Source: Sphingomonas oleivorans (GTDB lineage: Bacteria > Pseudomonadota > Alphaproteobacteria > Sphingomonadales > Sphingomonadaceae). From it: 64,000 nt of DNA. Below are positions 8,808 to 16,583 of the stretch, piece after piece. Position numbers and translations under genes: made by a program. Below the pieces are notes generated by a model. That model had not been told where the DNA came from. It saw nothing but the letters and a program-made list of their open reading frames with translations, and made no database searches. Each line of letters begins with the position of its first letter. Within the stretch, counting starts at the first letter, position 1. The DNA lies in the NCBI RefSeq assembly GCF_003050615.1, contig NZ_NWBU01000004.1, forward strand, positions 558,001 to 622,000. The letters run 5' to 3'.

Positions 8808-9839
8808 TCAGGCATCTTCCGTCCATTGAGCCGATCGTCGTTGCTGGTGGCAGGCAACAATCTGGCTCAGCGTCGAAAGCGCTAGCGTATCAGGATCGCG
8901 TGTTGCTGGTATGAGGCCGATCGGGCCGGTGATGCGCGCGAGAGACGATGGCGGCACGCCGCGCTCGGTCAGCGCGGCAAGACGAAGGGCATGGGTTCGC
9001 CGGCTCCCCATCGCACCGATGAAGAAGGCGTCCTGCTCCAGTGCCTGTTCCAGCAGCTCGCTCTCCCAGTCATGGTCGTGGAAGAGCGTTACGACCGCTG
9101 TGTCCTTGTCGCTGCGCAGATGGGGCGAGCGTGCGGGCGTCTTGAGCAGCCAGGACTGCGCTCCCAGGCGGTCGACGCTCTCGACGATCGTCTCATCCGG
9201 GCTGAGAATGACCACATCCGCGCCATAGCGGCATGCGAGCGCCGCCAGCGCTTCGGTCTCCGCACCATGGCCAAGGATGACGATGCGAAGCTCCGGGTCA
9301 TGCCGCACGACGAAATGATCGCCGTCCCATCCTGCCGGGCGATCATCGGAAGCGGGACTGACCGCCAGCAGGCCATCTCTGCCAAGCGCGAGTCGAATGG
9401 GCGTCCGCTGTTTCAACCCGCCCAGCGCCTGATCGAGAGCGGCAGGCGACGGTTCCGGCGTGATGAGGAGGTCAAGGCCGCCGCCACAGGGCAGTCGGAT
9501 ATCGATGAAGCGGGATCCGGCTCCAAGGCGCAAGAGTTCGGTCTGGCCGTTCTCGATCACGCGCTTCGCCTCGCCGACGACCGCGGCCTCGACGCATCCG
9601 CCCGAGATCGAACCCCGATAGACGCCGGTTTCGCTGACGGCCATATGCGTGCCGGGCGAACGCGATGAACTCCCGATCACGTCAGTGATCGTGACGAGCG
9701 CTGTCCGTTCCCCATGCTGGGATCGATCCATCAGGAACCGGAATATGTCGGCCGCACCCTTCACGATTTTCTCGAACGGCTTTGAAGCTCCGGGCCGCCT
9801 GCAGTCGGTTGTCTGAACACCGGATTCACGGCGCGCCAC
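8808..9839 (-). CDS. XdhC/PaoD-type molybdenum cofactor maturation protein
   Basis: A protein of about 343 residues. The N-terminal XdhC/CoxI domain contains ALVTITDVIGSSSRSPGTHM and YRGSISGGCVEAAVV. The C-terminal Rossmann domain starts at RIVILGHGAETEALA and contains FIGAMGSRRTHALRL. Members bind molybdopterin cofactor, promote its sulfuration or cytosine modification and insert it into enzymes of the xanthine oxidase family. Its place next to paoABC fits the PaoD role. The start is uncertain: GTG at 9839 is nearest the upstream stop codon (9841-9843), but has only a weak ribosome site; an open frame runs to 9986. Confidence 0.85.
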   Translation of the reverse strand: MARRESGVQTTDCRRPGASKPFEKIVKGAADIFRFLMDRSQHGERTALVTITDVIGSSSRSPGTHMAVSETGVYRGSISGGCVEAAVVGEAKRVIENGQTELLRLGAGSRFIDIRLPCGGGLDLLITPEPSPAALDQALGGLKQRTPIRLALGRDGLLAVSPASDDRPAGWDGDHFVVRHDPELRIVILGHGAETEALAALACRYGADVVILSPDETIVESVDRLGAQSWLLKTPARSPHLRSDKDTAVVTLFHDHDWESELLEQALEQDAFFIGAMGSRRTHALRLAALTERGVPPSSLARITGPIGLIPATRDPDTLALSTLSQIVACHQQRRSAQWTEDA

Positions 9840-9840
9840 C

Positions 9841-10533
9841 TCAGCCGTTCTCGACCCGATAGCGGAGCCAAACGGCACCATCCGCCATGCTCTCGCAGCT
9901 AAGGAGATGCATGGCACGAACCGGGGCGAGCCGATCCGCATCGGCCGCCAAAGAGTCGAAAACGCTTGGCGCTCCGGCCGCGCCATCGACAGTGGGCCAG
10001 ACGATGAGACTGATTTCGTCGACCAGACCTTCGCGCAGGAAGGCGCCGTTCGCTATGCCGCCGCCCTCGAGGATCAGGCGTTCGACACCGAGTTCCCGAT
10101 TGAGGATTTCAAGCGCGCGAGGAAGATCGATGCTAGTCTCGCCGGCGAAGAGGTAGGAGACGCCGTCCGACCGGAGCCCGGCCAGATGTGCGTCGGAGAC
10201 CTGCTCGGTGAGTATGACCACGATGGGATCGCCACCGATATCCGATCGTCCCCACGCGATCTTGCCGGCTGCGTCGAGCACGACGCCATAGCCGGACGCG
10301 CCCCGCTGGGCGATCCACGGCTCGCGGGGGAAGACCGCCTCAGAAGGCGCCGGATAGGTTTCCGCCTTCGCGAACTCCTGGCCGGTGACCCGGCCAACGA
10401 GCCAGGCCTGGCCGCCGAGCTCATGATGGAGTCGGTCGTACAGGTCACCCTCGCGCACCTGCGGTCGCCACCGGCTCGGCAGAATGCGTCCGTCGATGCT
10501 GGATACCATGTGGCAGATGAGGTAGGGCTTCAC
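9841..10533 (-). CDS. dihydrofolate reductase / RibD C-terminal domain family reductase
   Basis: A 230-residue protein of the RibD C-terminal/dihydrofolate-reductase fold. The N-terminus KPYLICHMVSSIDGRI is typical, followed by WLVGRVTGQEF and the NADPH-binding region VERLILEGGGIANGAFL, then LVDEISLIVWP. These enzymes reduce pyrimidine, pteridine or other small ring substrates with NADPH. A GTG start at 10533 with GGGAG at a good distance is preferred over an upstream ATG inside the SDR gene. It ends 1 base before the chosen xdhC start and follows the SDR by 17 bases, so the three are likely co-transcribed. The substrate is unknown. Confidence 0.85.
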   Translation of the reverse strand: MKPYLICHMVSSIDGRILPSRWRPQVREGDLYDRLHHELGGQAWLVGRVTGQEFAKAETYPAPSEAVFPREPWIAQRGASGYGVVLDAAGKIAWGRSDIGGDPIVVILTEQVSDAHLAGLRSDGVSYLFAGETSIDLPRALEILNRELGVERLILEGGGIANGAFLREGLVDEISLIVWPTVDGAAGAPSVFDSLAADADRLAPVRAMHLLSCESMADGAVWLRYRVENG

Positions 10534-10550
10534 GAGACGCTCCCTGCCGC

Positions 10551-11318
10551 TCAAACCGTCTGACCGCCGTCGATGACCATCGCGTGGCCGACGACGAAAG
10601 CGGCGGCGTCCGAGCATAGCCAGACGACGGCTTCGGCGATCTCCTCGGGTGTTCCCGGCCGGCCCACCGGCTCGGCATTGGCCACCATCTGCCGCCCCTC
10701 CGGGGTGCCGCCGGTGAACCGCTCCATCATGGGGGTGTCGACGAAGCCCGGGCAGATGGCGTTCACCCTTATGTTCGACTTGGCATAATCGAGAGCGGCG
10801 GACTTGGTCAGCCCGATGAGACCATGCTTGGCAGCGACATAGGCGGCCTGCCCAGCGAAGCCTCTGACGCCCGCGCCCGAGGAGGTGTTCACGATGACGC
10901 CCCCGCCTTGCTTCACCATGTGCGGAATCTCATGCTTCATGCACAGGAACGTGCCGCGCAGATTGATATCGACGATCCGATCCCATTCCTCCACCGAAAG
11001 GTCCGCGGTCGCGATCATGCCTTGCTCGACACCGGCATTGTTGAAGGCGAAATCGAGCCTTCCGAATGCTTCGACGGTGTGAGCAATCGCTGCCTCGACC
11101 TGATCCGGCTGCGAGATGTCGCACTTGAGCGCGATCGCTTGCCCGCCGCCCTCTTCAATCAGACGGACCGTCTCCTGAATGGAGTCATCGGTGCGTCCGA
11201 CGACGGCCACGCTGGCGCCTCTGCGCCCAAAGGCGAGAACCGCTGCCCGCCCGATGCCCGTTCCAGCCCCGGTCACGAACGCGACCTTGCCGCTGAAATT
11301 TCCGTCCTGATTGGCCAT
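10551..11318 (-). CDS. short-chain dehydrogenase/reductase (SDR)
   Basis: A 255-residue classical SDR. The cofactor motif TGAGTGIG is at residues 16-23, NNAG at 93-96, and the catalytic set includes Ser147 (NTSSGAG), Tyr160 and Lys164 (YVAAK). The end IDGGQTV is typical. It should oxidise or reduce an alcohol/carbonyl using NAD(P)(H) in the cytoplasm; the substrate is unknown. GGAAGGA lies upstream of the ATG. It is the first gene of a minus-strand run leading to xdhC and paoABC, and it is divergent from the cupin gene, so the two may share a control region. Confidence 0.9.
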   Translation of the reverse strand: MANQDGNFSGKVAFVTGAGTGIGRAAVLAFGRRGASVAVVGRTDDSIQETVRLIEEGGGQAIALKCDISQPDQVEAAIAHTVEAFGRLDFAFNNAGVEQGMIATADLSVEEWDRIVDINLRGTFLCMKHEIPHMVKQGGGVIVNTSSGAGVRGFAGQAAYVAAKHGLIGLTKSAALDYAKSNIRVNAICPGFVDTPMMERFTGGTPEGRQMVANAEPVGRPGTPEEIAEAVVWLCSDAAAFVVGHAMVIDGGQTV

Positions 11319-11451
11319 GTTGCTTAATCCTTCCGGTTCTGCCTGCGACGCTCTCGAGGGGTCTGCGGCTCAAGTTGAGAACCTAGTGAATGCTTCGGGC
11401 ACGACGAGCGGGGTTCCGCTCCATGGCCCGGTGAGCAGAATTCAACGCAGG

Positions 11452-11826
11452 ATGGTGGCTATACTATCCGAGGCCTGCCCCGTCCCTCTGGCCGGCCCGA
11501 GGGACGCCAACAATGAGCGGCGCTCATTGGCTCAGGTCGACATTTTCGAGCCCGAAGCCAGGACTGCCTGGCATACCCATCCACTTGGGCAGACCCTCAT
11601 CGTTACGTCGGGCGTGAGCTGGACGCAGTGCGAAGGCGGGCCGATCGTGGAGATCCGGGCCGGCGACGTGATCTGGTGCCCACCCGGCTGCCGTCATTGG
11701 CACAGCGCCACTCCTACCACTGCCATGATCCACATCGCCATCCAGGAGGCGCTGGACGGAAAGATGGTCGACTGGATGGAGCACGTCACCGACGAGCAAT
11801 ATTCGGTCGGCGCGGTGCAACGGTGA
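11452..11826 (+). CDS. cupin-domain protein with uncertain N-terminus
   Basis: A single conserved beta-barrel cupin. Metal-binding motif 1 is [16 protein letters not shown] and motif 2 includes [14 protein letters not shown], followed by [29 protein letters not shown]. This is the family of small cupins related to (R)-mandelonitrile lyase and to carboxymuconolactone-decarboxylase-associated cupins. The conserved core begins only near 11530. The N-terminal 25-30 residues of relatives are not recognisable in this frame, and a patch like theirs (MSGAH) appears in another frame at about 11513. A frameshift may have damaged the start. The frame is open back to an ATG at 11311 that overlaps the SDR start. 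Confidence 0.65.
   Translation: MVAILSEACPVPLAGPRDANNERRSLAQVDIFEPEARTAWHTHPLGQTLIVTSGVSWTQCEGGPIVEIRAGDVIWCPPGCRHWHSATPTTAMIHIAIQEALDGKMVDWMEHVTDEQYSVGAVQR
11511..11529. promoter_or_regulatory. 9-bp perfect inverted repeat inside the cupin gene
   Basis: CAATGAGCG and CGCTCATTG flank a single G. The symmetry is perfect over 19 bases. It lies at the start of the conserved part of the cupin gene, about 200 bases from the divergent SDR start. It might be a repressor site left by rearrangement, or a coincidence within coding sequence. Confidence 0.25.
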
Positions 11827-12116
11827 TGCAAAAAGGCTGGGCTTGGGGCACCAAGAGTGACCAAGATCGATCGACGAATGGCGTTTTGCCTGTGCGCTCG
11901 CATCCGTCAGGTGGCATCACGCAAACGTCCGCTTTTCCTACGTTGCTGCCGAAAGTAGACTTTCCACTTCCGGCCATCTTTTATCAATCGGCGTCCATGA
12001 TCGAACGGTTGTCCACCAGTCGCTCTTATCGTCGGGAAATAACGCATCAGGGCGTGTAATCAGCGGTGTAGCCTATACTGCTTGGTGACAGCTTTGTGCG
12101 GCAATCGGCGGGGGAC

Positions 12117-12207
12117 TGGCGGAGCGGGAGGGATTCGAACCCTCGAAGGGCTGTTAACCCTTACACACTTTCCAGGCGTGCGCCTTCGACCACTCGGCCA
12201 CCGCTCC
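12117..12207 (-). tRNA. tRNA-Ser (anticodon GGA)
   Basis: Read on the minus strand, the acceptor strands GGAGCGG (12207-12201) and CCGCTCC (12127-12121) pair perfectly. The D-arm region TGGCCGAGTGG is followed by an anticodon loop CTGGAAA giving GGA. A long variable arm pairs AAGGG with CCCTT, as in class II serine tRNAs. The T-arm GAGGGTTCGAATCCCTC is perfect. The discriminator G at 12120 is followed by an encoded CCA (12119-12117). It would read UCC and UCU codons. Confidence 0.95.
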
Positions 12208-12283
12208 GTCCGCGCTGGAAGCCGTGCCCACTATCGTGCGCGGAGCACTTCCGCAAGGTAGGTCGCCATGCAACAACGCCTCG

Positions 12284-13207
12284 ATGGTATATTATTTGCC
12301 CCGCACGGCCCTCCGTGCCCTCGCTCCGGCCATGTCGCTGCTCGGCCTGCTCGCCCCGGGAGCCGGCGCGCAAGCCCCCACCCCTGCCCCGCTCACCCCC
12401 GCCAAGATCCTCGCCGATGCGCCGCCCGGCGCCTGGCGGAAGGTGGCGCCCGAAAATCTGCTGATGATGACGCTCGCCGGCGGCGGCCGCGTCGCGATCG
12501 AACTTGCGCCTGAATTCGCGCCGGCCCATGTCGCCAACATCGTCCGGCTCGCCCGCGCCGGCTGGTTTGATGGCACCAGCATAAATCGTGCGCAGGACAA
12601 TTATGTCGTGCAATGGGGCGATGCGACCGAGGCCAAGCCGCTGCCCGCAGCGATCGTCGCCAATCCCCCCGCCGAATATGAGCGCCCGGCGGCGGGCCTT
12701 GCCTTCGATGCGCTGCCCTATCGCGATGCCTATGCGCCGCGCATCGGCTTCGTCGCGGGGCAGCCCGCCGCGGCCGAGGGCAATATCGCCTGGCTCGCCC
12801 ATTGCTATGGCATGGTCGGCGTCGGCCGATCCAACGCGCCCGATACGGGCACGGGTGCCGAGCTTTATGCGGTGATCGGCCATGGCCCGCGCCATCTCGA
12901 CCGCAATATCGCGCTGGTCGGCCGGGTGATCGACAATATGGGCGATCTCGCCGCGCGCCGGCGCGGCACGGCGGCACTGGGCTTCTATGCCGATCCGGCG
13001 GAGCGCGAGGCGATCGTCTCCGTCCGCCTCGCCGCCGATCTGCCGGCGGCGGAACGACCGGCCTATGAAGTGCTGGGCACCGACAGGCCGGCCTTTGCCG
13101 CCTGGGTGAAGGCGCGCGCCAACCGCAAGGATGATTTCTTCATCCGCCCGGCGGGCGCGGTCGATCTGTGCAACGCCCTGCCCCCGGTCCGCAAGGCGGG
13201 CGGCTGA
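12284..13207 (+). CDS. exported cyclophilin-type peptidyl-prolyl isomerase
   Basis: A protein of about 307 residues. The N-terminus is a signal peptide ending near LLAPGAGAQA, so it acts in the periplasm. The cyclophilin domain begins at ENLLMMTLAGGGRVAIELA and contains FAPAHVANIVRLARAGWFDG, then GMVGVGRS and a divergent late part with an insertion of about 60 residues between the two conserved halves. It probably speeds proline isomerisation during folding of envelope proteins. The exact start is unclear: ATG 12284 is used because it precedes the basic/hydrophobic signal. Other starts at 12224 and 12332 are possible and none has a strong ribosome site. Confidence 0.8.
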   Translation: MVYYLPRTALRALAPAMSLLGLLAPGAGAQAPTPAPLTPAKILADAPPGAWRKVAPENLLMMTLAGGGRVAIELAPEFAPAHVANIVRLARAGWFDGTSINRAQDNYVVQWGDATEAKPLPAAIVANPPAEYERPAAGLAFDALPYRDAYAPRIGFVAGQPAAAEGNIAWLAHCYGMVGVGRSNAPDTGTGAELYAVIGHGPRHLDRNIALVGRVIDNMGDLAARRRGTAALGFYADPAEREAIVSVRLAADLPAAERPAYEVLGTDRPAFAAWVKARANRKDDFFIRPAGAVDLCNALPPVRKAGG

Positions 13208-13211
13208 AAGC

Positions 13212-13235
13212 GGTTCGGGCAATTCCGCCCGAACC
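13212..13235. terminator. hairpin between convergent genes
   Basis: GGTTCGGGC and GCCCGAACC form a perfect 9-bp stem with loop AATTCC, 4 bases after the stop of the cyclophilin gene. There is no run of T on the plus strand, so it is not a textbook intrinsic terminator, but its position between two convergent genes fits a transcript end or a stabilising 3' hairpin. Confidence 0.5.
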
Positions 13236-13259
13236 AGACCCAAAAATCAGGCCCAAAAA

Positions 13260-13481
13260 TCAGGCGACGTAGATCCCGTCGGGATCGAACCGCCCCCCAC
13301 CCGGCTCGCATAGCGGCAGGGCCACGGTGCAAAAGGCGCATTCCGCCGAAATACGGCCGACATACCAATGGCTGCGGCCGCAGCCGGGGCAGATATTGCT
13401 GCCTCCAGGACGATAGAAAACCGCATAGCCCCGCATACGCGGATCGAAAGGTGCTGCGCGGGTCATTGTCGCATAGGGCAT
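13260..13481 (-). CDS. small zinc-ribbon-like protein
   Basis: A 73-residue protein with two CxxC knuckles, CPGC and CAFC, 14 residues apart (ICPGCGRSHWYVGR then ECAFC), the arrangement of a zinc ribbon. No enzymatic domain is visible. AGGGGAG lies upstream of the ATG, which supports translation. A 13-base direct repeat (CCAAAAATCAGGC, twice in a row) covers its stop codon. Function unknown; nucleic acid or protein binding is a guess from the fold. Confidence 0.65.
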   Translation of the reverse strand: MPYATMTRAAPFDPRMRGYAVFYRPGGSNICPGCGRSHWYVGRISAECAFCTVALPLCEPGGGRFDPDGIYVA

Positions 13482-13630
13482 GGCCGAACTCCCCTTTCCT
13501 GCTCGATCAACGCCTCCACGCCGGATAGGTTGCCCTTATGCTGCGACGAAATACAGCGTGGAGAGTTCCTGCGCGATTCCCACCCGGCACCGCCGATCGC
13601 ATTGACAAGGATCGACGGAAATGCGTCGGA

Positions 13631-13798
13631 TCAGCACGCCCTCTCATAGGTCCTGCGTGCGGCTGCCACCTGCTCGCGCCGTTCCAGCGCCGATGAGGCA
13701 AGGGCGCTGATCGGCCTCAATATATCGCGGCCCATCTCCGCCAGTTCATAATCCACCCTGGGCGGGATCGTCGGCGTGACCGTCCAGAGCCCCGTCAT
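13631..13798 (-). pseudogene. HxlR family regulator, C-terminal remnant
   Basis: A 55-codon minus-strand frame reads VTPTIPPRVDYELAEMGRDI, then LRPISALASSALERREQVAAARRTYERAC and a stop. This is the wing and dimerisation tail of HxlR/MarR-like one-domain regulators (families usually have PPRVEY at this point and are 100-130 residues). The DNA-recognition helix is missing, so it cannot be a working regulator. Confidence 0.6.
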
Positions 13799-14030
13799 GG
13801 GCAAGGATTATTCCGGCTCGCTCGAGCTGGTGGCACGGATGCTGAGTGGCAAGCTGCCCGGCCTGCCCCGGCGTGGGTTCAGCATCGTCGATGTTCGCGA
13901 TCTGGTGGACATCCACCTCAAGGCGATGACGCCCCCAGAGGGAGCGGGCCAGCGCTTCATCGCGGCCGGCGACGCAGTCGATCATCGACTGCGCACAAAA
14001 CCTGATACGCGAGCAGCTGGTCTGAGATAG
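13776..14030 (+). pseudogene. NAD-dependent epimerase / dihydroflavonol reductase-like fragment
   Basis: The plus-strand frame carries MGKDYSGSLELVARMLSGKL, then PGLPRRGFSIVDVRDLVDIH and LKAMTPPEGAGQRFIAAGD. This is the central part of extended SDR proteins that act on flavonoid-type or nucleotide-sugar substrates. The nucleotide-binding N-terminus (GxxGxxG) and the catalytic YxxxK are absent, and homology ends after FIAAGD. It overlaps the HxlR remnant by 23 bases on the opposite strand. Confidence 0.6.
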
Positions 14031-14169
14031 AACAGCGCCCCACGCGAAGCTTGCCATAGATGAGCGGCCATAATGTCATCCTCGACGCACGAAATTCAAA
14101 AAATAATCCAAAATGCCGCCTCCTTCAGATTGACAACAGGAAACGCTGCAACATTAAGCCCTTGGCAAG

Positions 14170-15273
14170 ATGAACGGAGTAATCGCGTTGAAGATGGTCG
14201 GGATGTTGCGCCTGCGCGGCGGGAAGCGGGCGCGAAGCTTGATCAACCCTTCCTATGTCGCCTGCTGGCTGTTGATATGCGGACTCGCAACATGGGGCCC
14301 CGCCCACGCCCAAAGCCTTGCGACAGCGGACCTCGCCAGCCGCCGGGAAAAGTCGGAGTCATCAGGACGGAACATCCAAGCCGATATGGCGATGGCCTCT
14401 ATGCCGGGTGCAGAATGGGATCTCGCAAATGCCGAAAGCGGCTCTCCCTCGCCGCCCGAGGCGATAGTCGGCCCGCTGCCATCAGAAAACCCGCAACCTG
14501 CGAACGGCAACAAGCGCTACGCATCGTTCGGCAGTCAGGTGGGAACGGTCCGATGGGAGACGGCGGGGATTTTCGCCTATATCACCGCCTCTCAGATCGC
14601 GGTCACCAAGGGCACCCGATCCTTCCACTTCCAGGACGAGGGGTGGTTCGGCAAATCGACCAAGAATCTGGGCGTCGACAAGCTGACGCACGCCTATAAT
14701 AGCTATCTGCTCACCGAGCTTATCCAGGCACGCATCAACCGGAAAACCGGCGGCGCCAGGGGAAGCGCGCTTACCGCCGCGATCCTTGCATCGGGCTTGA
14801 TGGCCTATAGCGAACTCTATGACGCGCACAAGAAAAGCAGCGGCTTCTCGATCCAGGACGTAATCTTCAATACGGGCGGCGCGACATTTTCGGTCCTCCG
14901 AAACACGATTCCAGGCATGAAGGAGAAGGTCGATTTTCGCCTACTGCTGATGCCCAACTCCGAAATCTATACCTTCAAGGGGAAGGAGCATTACGCGCAG
15001 CAAAGATTTCTTCTGGCGGTGCAGCTATCGGGCTTTGAAGAATTTCAGAAAAGCCCTTTGCGCTTCGTCGAGCTCCACGCCGGCTATTATGCCAAGGGCT
15101 TTACCGCGCGCGACCACGAGCAAGGAGAAATTCCCCAACGCAAGCTGTTTTTCGGGCTTGGCCTCAATCTCAAGGAATTGTTCTTCAAAACGCCCCGATC
15201 GAAGATCGGACGTGCGACCGGACAGGTGCTCGATTACATTCAAATCCCCTATACCGCCATTCATGTGGACTGA
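14170..15273 (+). CDS. DUF2279 family (YfiM-like) protein
   Basis: A 367-residue protein. A signal-like segment (YVACWLLICGLATWGPAHA, about residues 29-47) suggests export. The middle carries the DUF2279 pattern: GVDKLTHAYNSYLLTELIQA (about 173-192), then an alanine-rich helix, SELYDAHKKSSGFSIQDVIF and NTGGATFSV. The C-terminal third (about 245-367) looks like beta structure. The family function is unknown. It follows a region of gene remnants and has no close neighbour on its strand. Confidence 0.65.
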   Translation: MNGVIALKMVGMLRLRGGKRARSLINPSYVACWLLICGLATWGPAHAQSLATADLASRREKSESSGRNIQADMAMASMPGAEWDLANAESGSPSPPEAIVGPLPSENPQPANGNKRYASFGSQVGTVRWETAGIFAYITASQIAVTKGTRSFHFQDEGWFGKSTKNLGVDKLTHAYNSYLLTELIQARINRKTGGARGSALTAAILASGLMAYSELYDAHKKSSGFSIQDVIFNTGGATFSVLRNTIPGMKEKVDFRLLLMPNSEIYTFKGKEHYAQQRFLLAVQLSGFEEFQKSPLRFVELHAGYYAKGFTARDHEQGEIPQRKLFFGLGLNLKELFFKTPRSKIGRATGQVLDYIQIPYTAIHVD

Positions 15274-15394
15274 GTGGCGACAGGCCCCCAATCTAAAGCA
15301 TGAGAGGGCGTTGGCGCAGCCCTACCATCCGCTTTCCACCCTGGACGACATCGGGCGTTCTCGGCTCCTCAGGCATCGATGATAGAAGGACGGC

Positions 15395-15817
15395 ATGAGC
15401 GAGCCGAAAATATCGGGCCTGAACCATCTGACGCTGGCAGTAGGCGAACTGGAGCGGTCGATAGGCTTTTACTGCGATCTGCTTGGCTTCACATTGCGCG
15501 CACGATGGGCGGATGGGGCCTATCTGGAGGCAGGCGCCCTCTGGCTCTGCCTGTCCTGCGACAAGGATGCGCGGACAAGCCCGCACCCGGACTATAGCCA
15601 TGTCGCATTCGACGTCGCTCCGGAGGCGTTCGACGCGCTCAGCGAGCGGGTGCGCCGCGTCGCCCGCATCTGGAAGGAGAATCGCAGCGAAGGCCCTTCG
15701 CTCTATTTCCTCGATCCGGATGGGCACAGGCTGGAGCTTCATGTCGGCTCGCTTGCATCACGCCTGGCACATTTTCGGGCCAATCCCGCCCCCGGCCTCC
15801 ACGTCATCGACGCCTAG
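15395..15817 (+). CDS. FosA-like fosfomycin thiol transferase (VOC superfamily)
   Basis: A 140-residue single-domain glyoxalase-fold protein that follows the FosA pattern over its whole length. It begins GLNHLTLAVGELERSIGFY, then GAYLEAGALWLCLS, then the segment WKENRSEGPSLYFLDPDGHR. The three metal ligands of FosA are matched by His11, His69 (DYSHVAF) and Glu114 (RLELHVG), and the active-site tyrosine by Tyr104. FosA joins glutathione to fosfomycin using Mn2+ and K+. Chromosomal FosA homologues are common, and the natural substrate may be another epoxide or the enzyme may be weak. No regulator is adjacent. Confidence 0.8.
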   Translation: MSEPKISGLNHLTLAVGELERSIGFYCDLLGFTLRARWADGAYLEAGALWLCLSCDKDARTSPHPDYSHVAFDVAPEAFDALSERVRRVARIWKENRSEGPSLYFLDPDGHRLELHVGSLASRLAHFRANPAPGLHVIDA

Positions 15818-15909
15818 GATCTTCTGCGCCCGATCACCGGCACCCGACCGCGCTTAGCCTGAGCTTGCCGAAGGGTGCCGAGCCCCGCCCTCCGACAAGC
15901 CCGACAGCC

Positions 15910-16491
15910 TCATCGCGGCTGTTCCCGCCGATCCTCGTGGTTCGGGCCGGCGGGCTGCCCGCCACGCGGCTGCGCCTCCCGCAAGGCCTGGGGCTCGGCC
16001 GATTGACGCGGCTGGATGCTGCGGGGATAGCCAGGAAAGAGCGGACGATCGGGTCGTCCCGGCCGATCCGCCCCGCCAGGCCAATCGGGCCGCCCGGGCC
16101 GGACTTCGCCGGTCCGCGGCGGCCGCTGGCCCCAATCGCGCCGCTCGCCCCAGTCACGCCGTTGGCCCCAGTCGCGCCGAGGGCGCTCGCCGGGTTGCCA
16201 GTCGCGGCGCTGGCGATAGCGCCAGCCCCGATCGCCATGCCAATGGCGCCGGTCGCGATCGCGCATCGCATGGCGCCGCCCGTGCCGGTCATACACATGA
16301 TAGCCGCGTCCGGGATAGTAGAAGCCGTCATACCAGCCATAGGGCCGATAATAGCCGGGATAGCCGTAATAGCCCGGATAATAGTCGTAATCGCTAATGC
16401 CATAGCCGACGGAAACGCCGCCATAGCCATAATCGTCATAAGCGCAACCGCAGAGCACCAGCAGCGGCGCGAGCGCCAGCGCGAATTTCAT
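15910..16491 (-). CDS. Tyr/Gly- and Arg/Asp/Trp-rich lipoprotein
   Basis: A 193-residue protein. The N-terminus MKFALALAPLLVLCGC is a lipoprotein signal with the modified cysteine at about residue 16. Next comes a Tyr/Gly-rich part (YDDYGYGG, YYPGYYGYPGYYRPYGWYDG), then a strongly basic part with an imperfect tandem of RRDWGQ and RRDWGE units, and a Pro/Arg-rich tail. It is a low-complexity envelope protein of unknown role. The start at 16491 is used because GGAGAG lies upstream; ATG 16497 is also possible. It lies downstream of the porin gene on the same strand. Confidence 0.65.
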   Translation of the reverse strand: MKFALALAPLLVLCGCAYDDYGYGGVSVGYGISDYDYYPGYYGYPGYYRPYGWYDGFYYPGRGYHVYDRHGRRHAMRDRDRRHWHGDRGWRYRQRRDWQPGERPRRDWGQRRDWGERRDWGQRPPRTGEVRPGRPDWPGGADRPGRPDRPLFPGYPRSIQPRQSAEPQALREAQPRGGQPAGPNHEDRREQPR

Positions 16492-16583
16492 CCTCATCTC
16501 TCCGCCTTTCCGGCATCCGAAATTTTCCGGACTCCGGCTAAGCATGAAGTGGTTGAACAGGCACTGAATTTAGGCCGCGCGAC

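Noticed and set aside
11827-12116. Possible small RNA between cupin and tRNA-Ser
   Set aside because: Only a 5-bp CTTGG/CCAAG hairpin at about 11844 was seen, with no promoter plus terminator pair.
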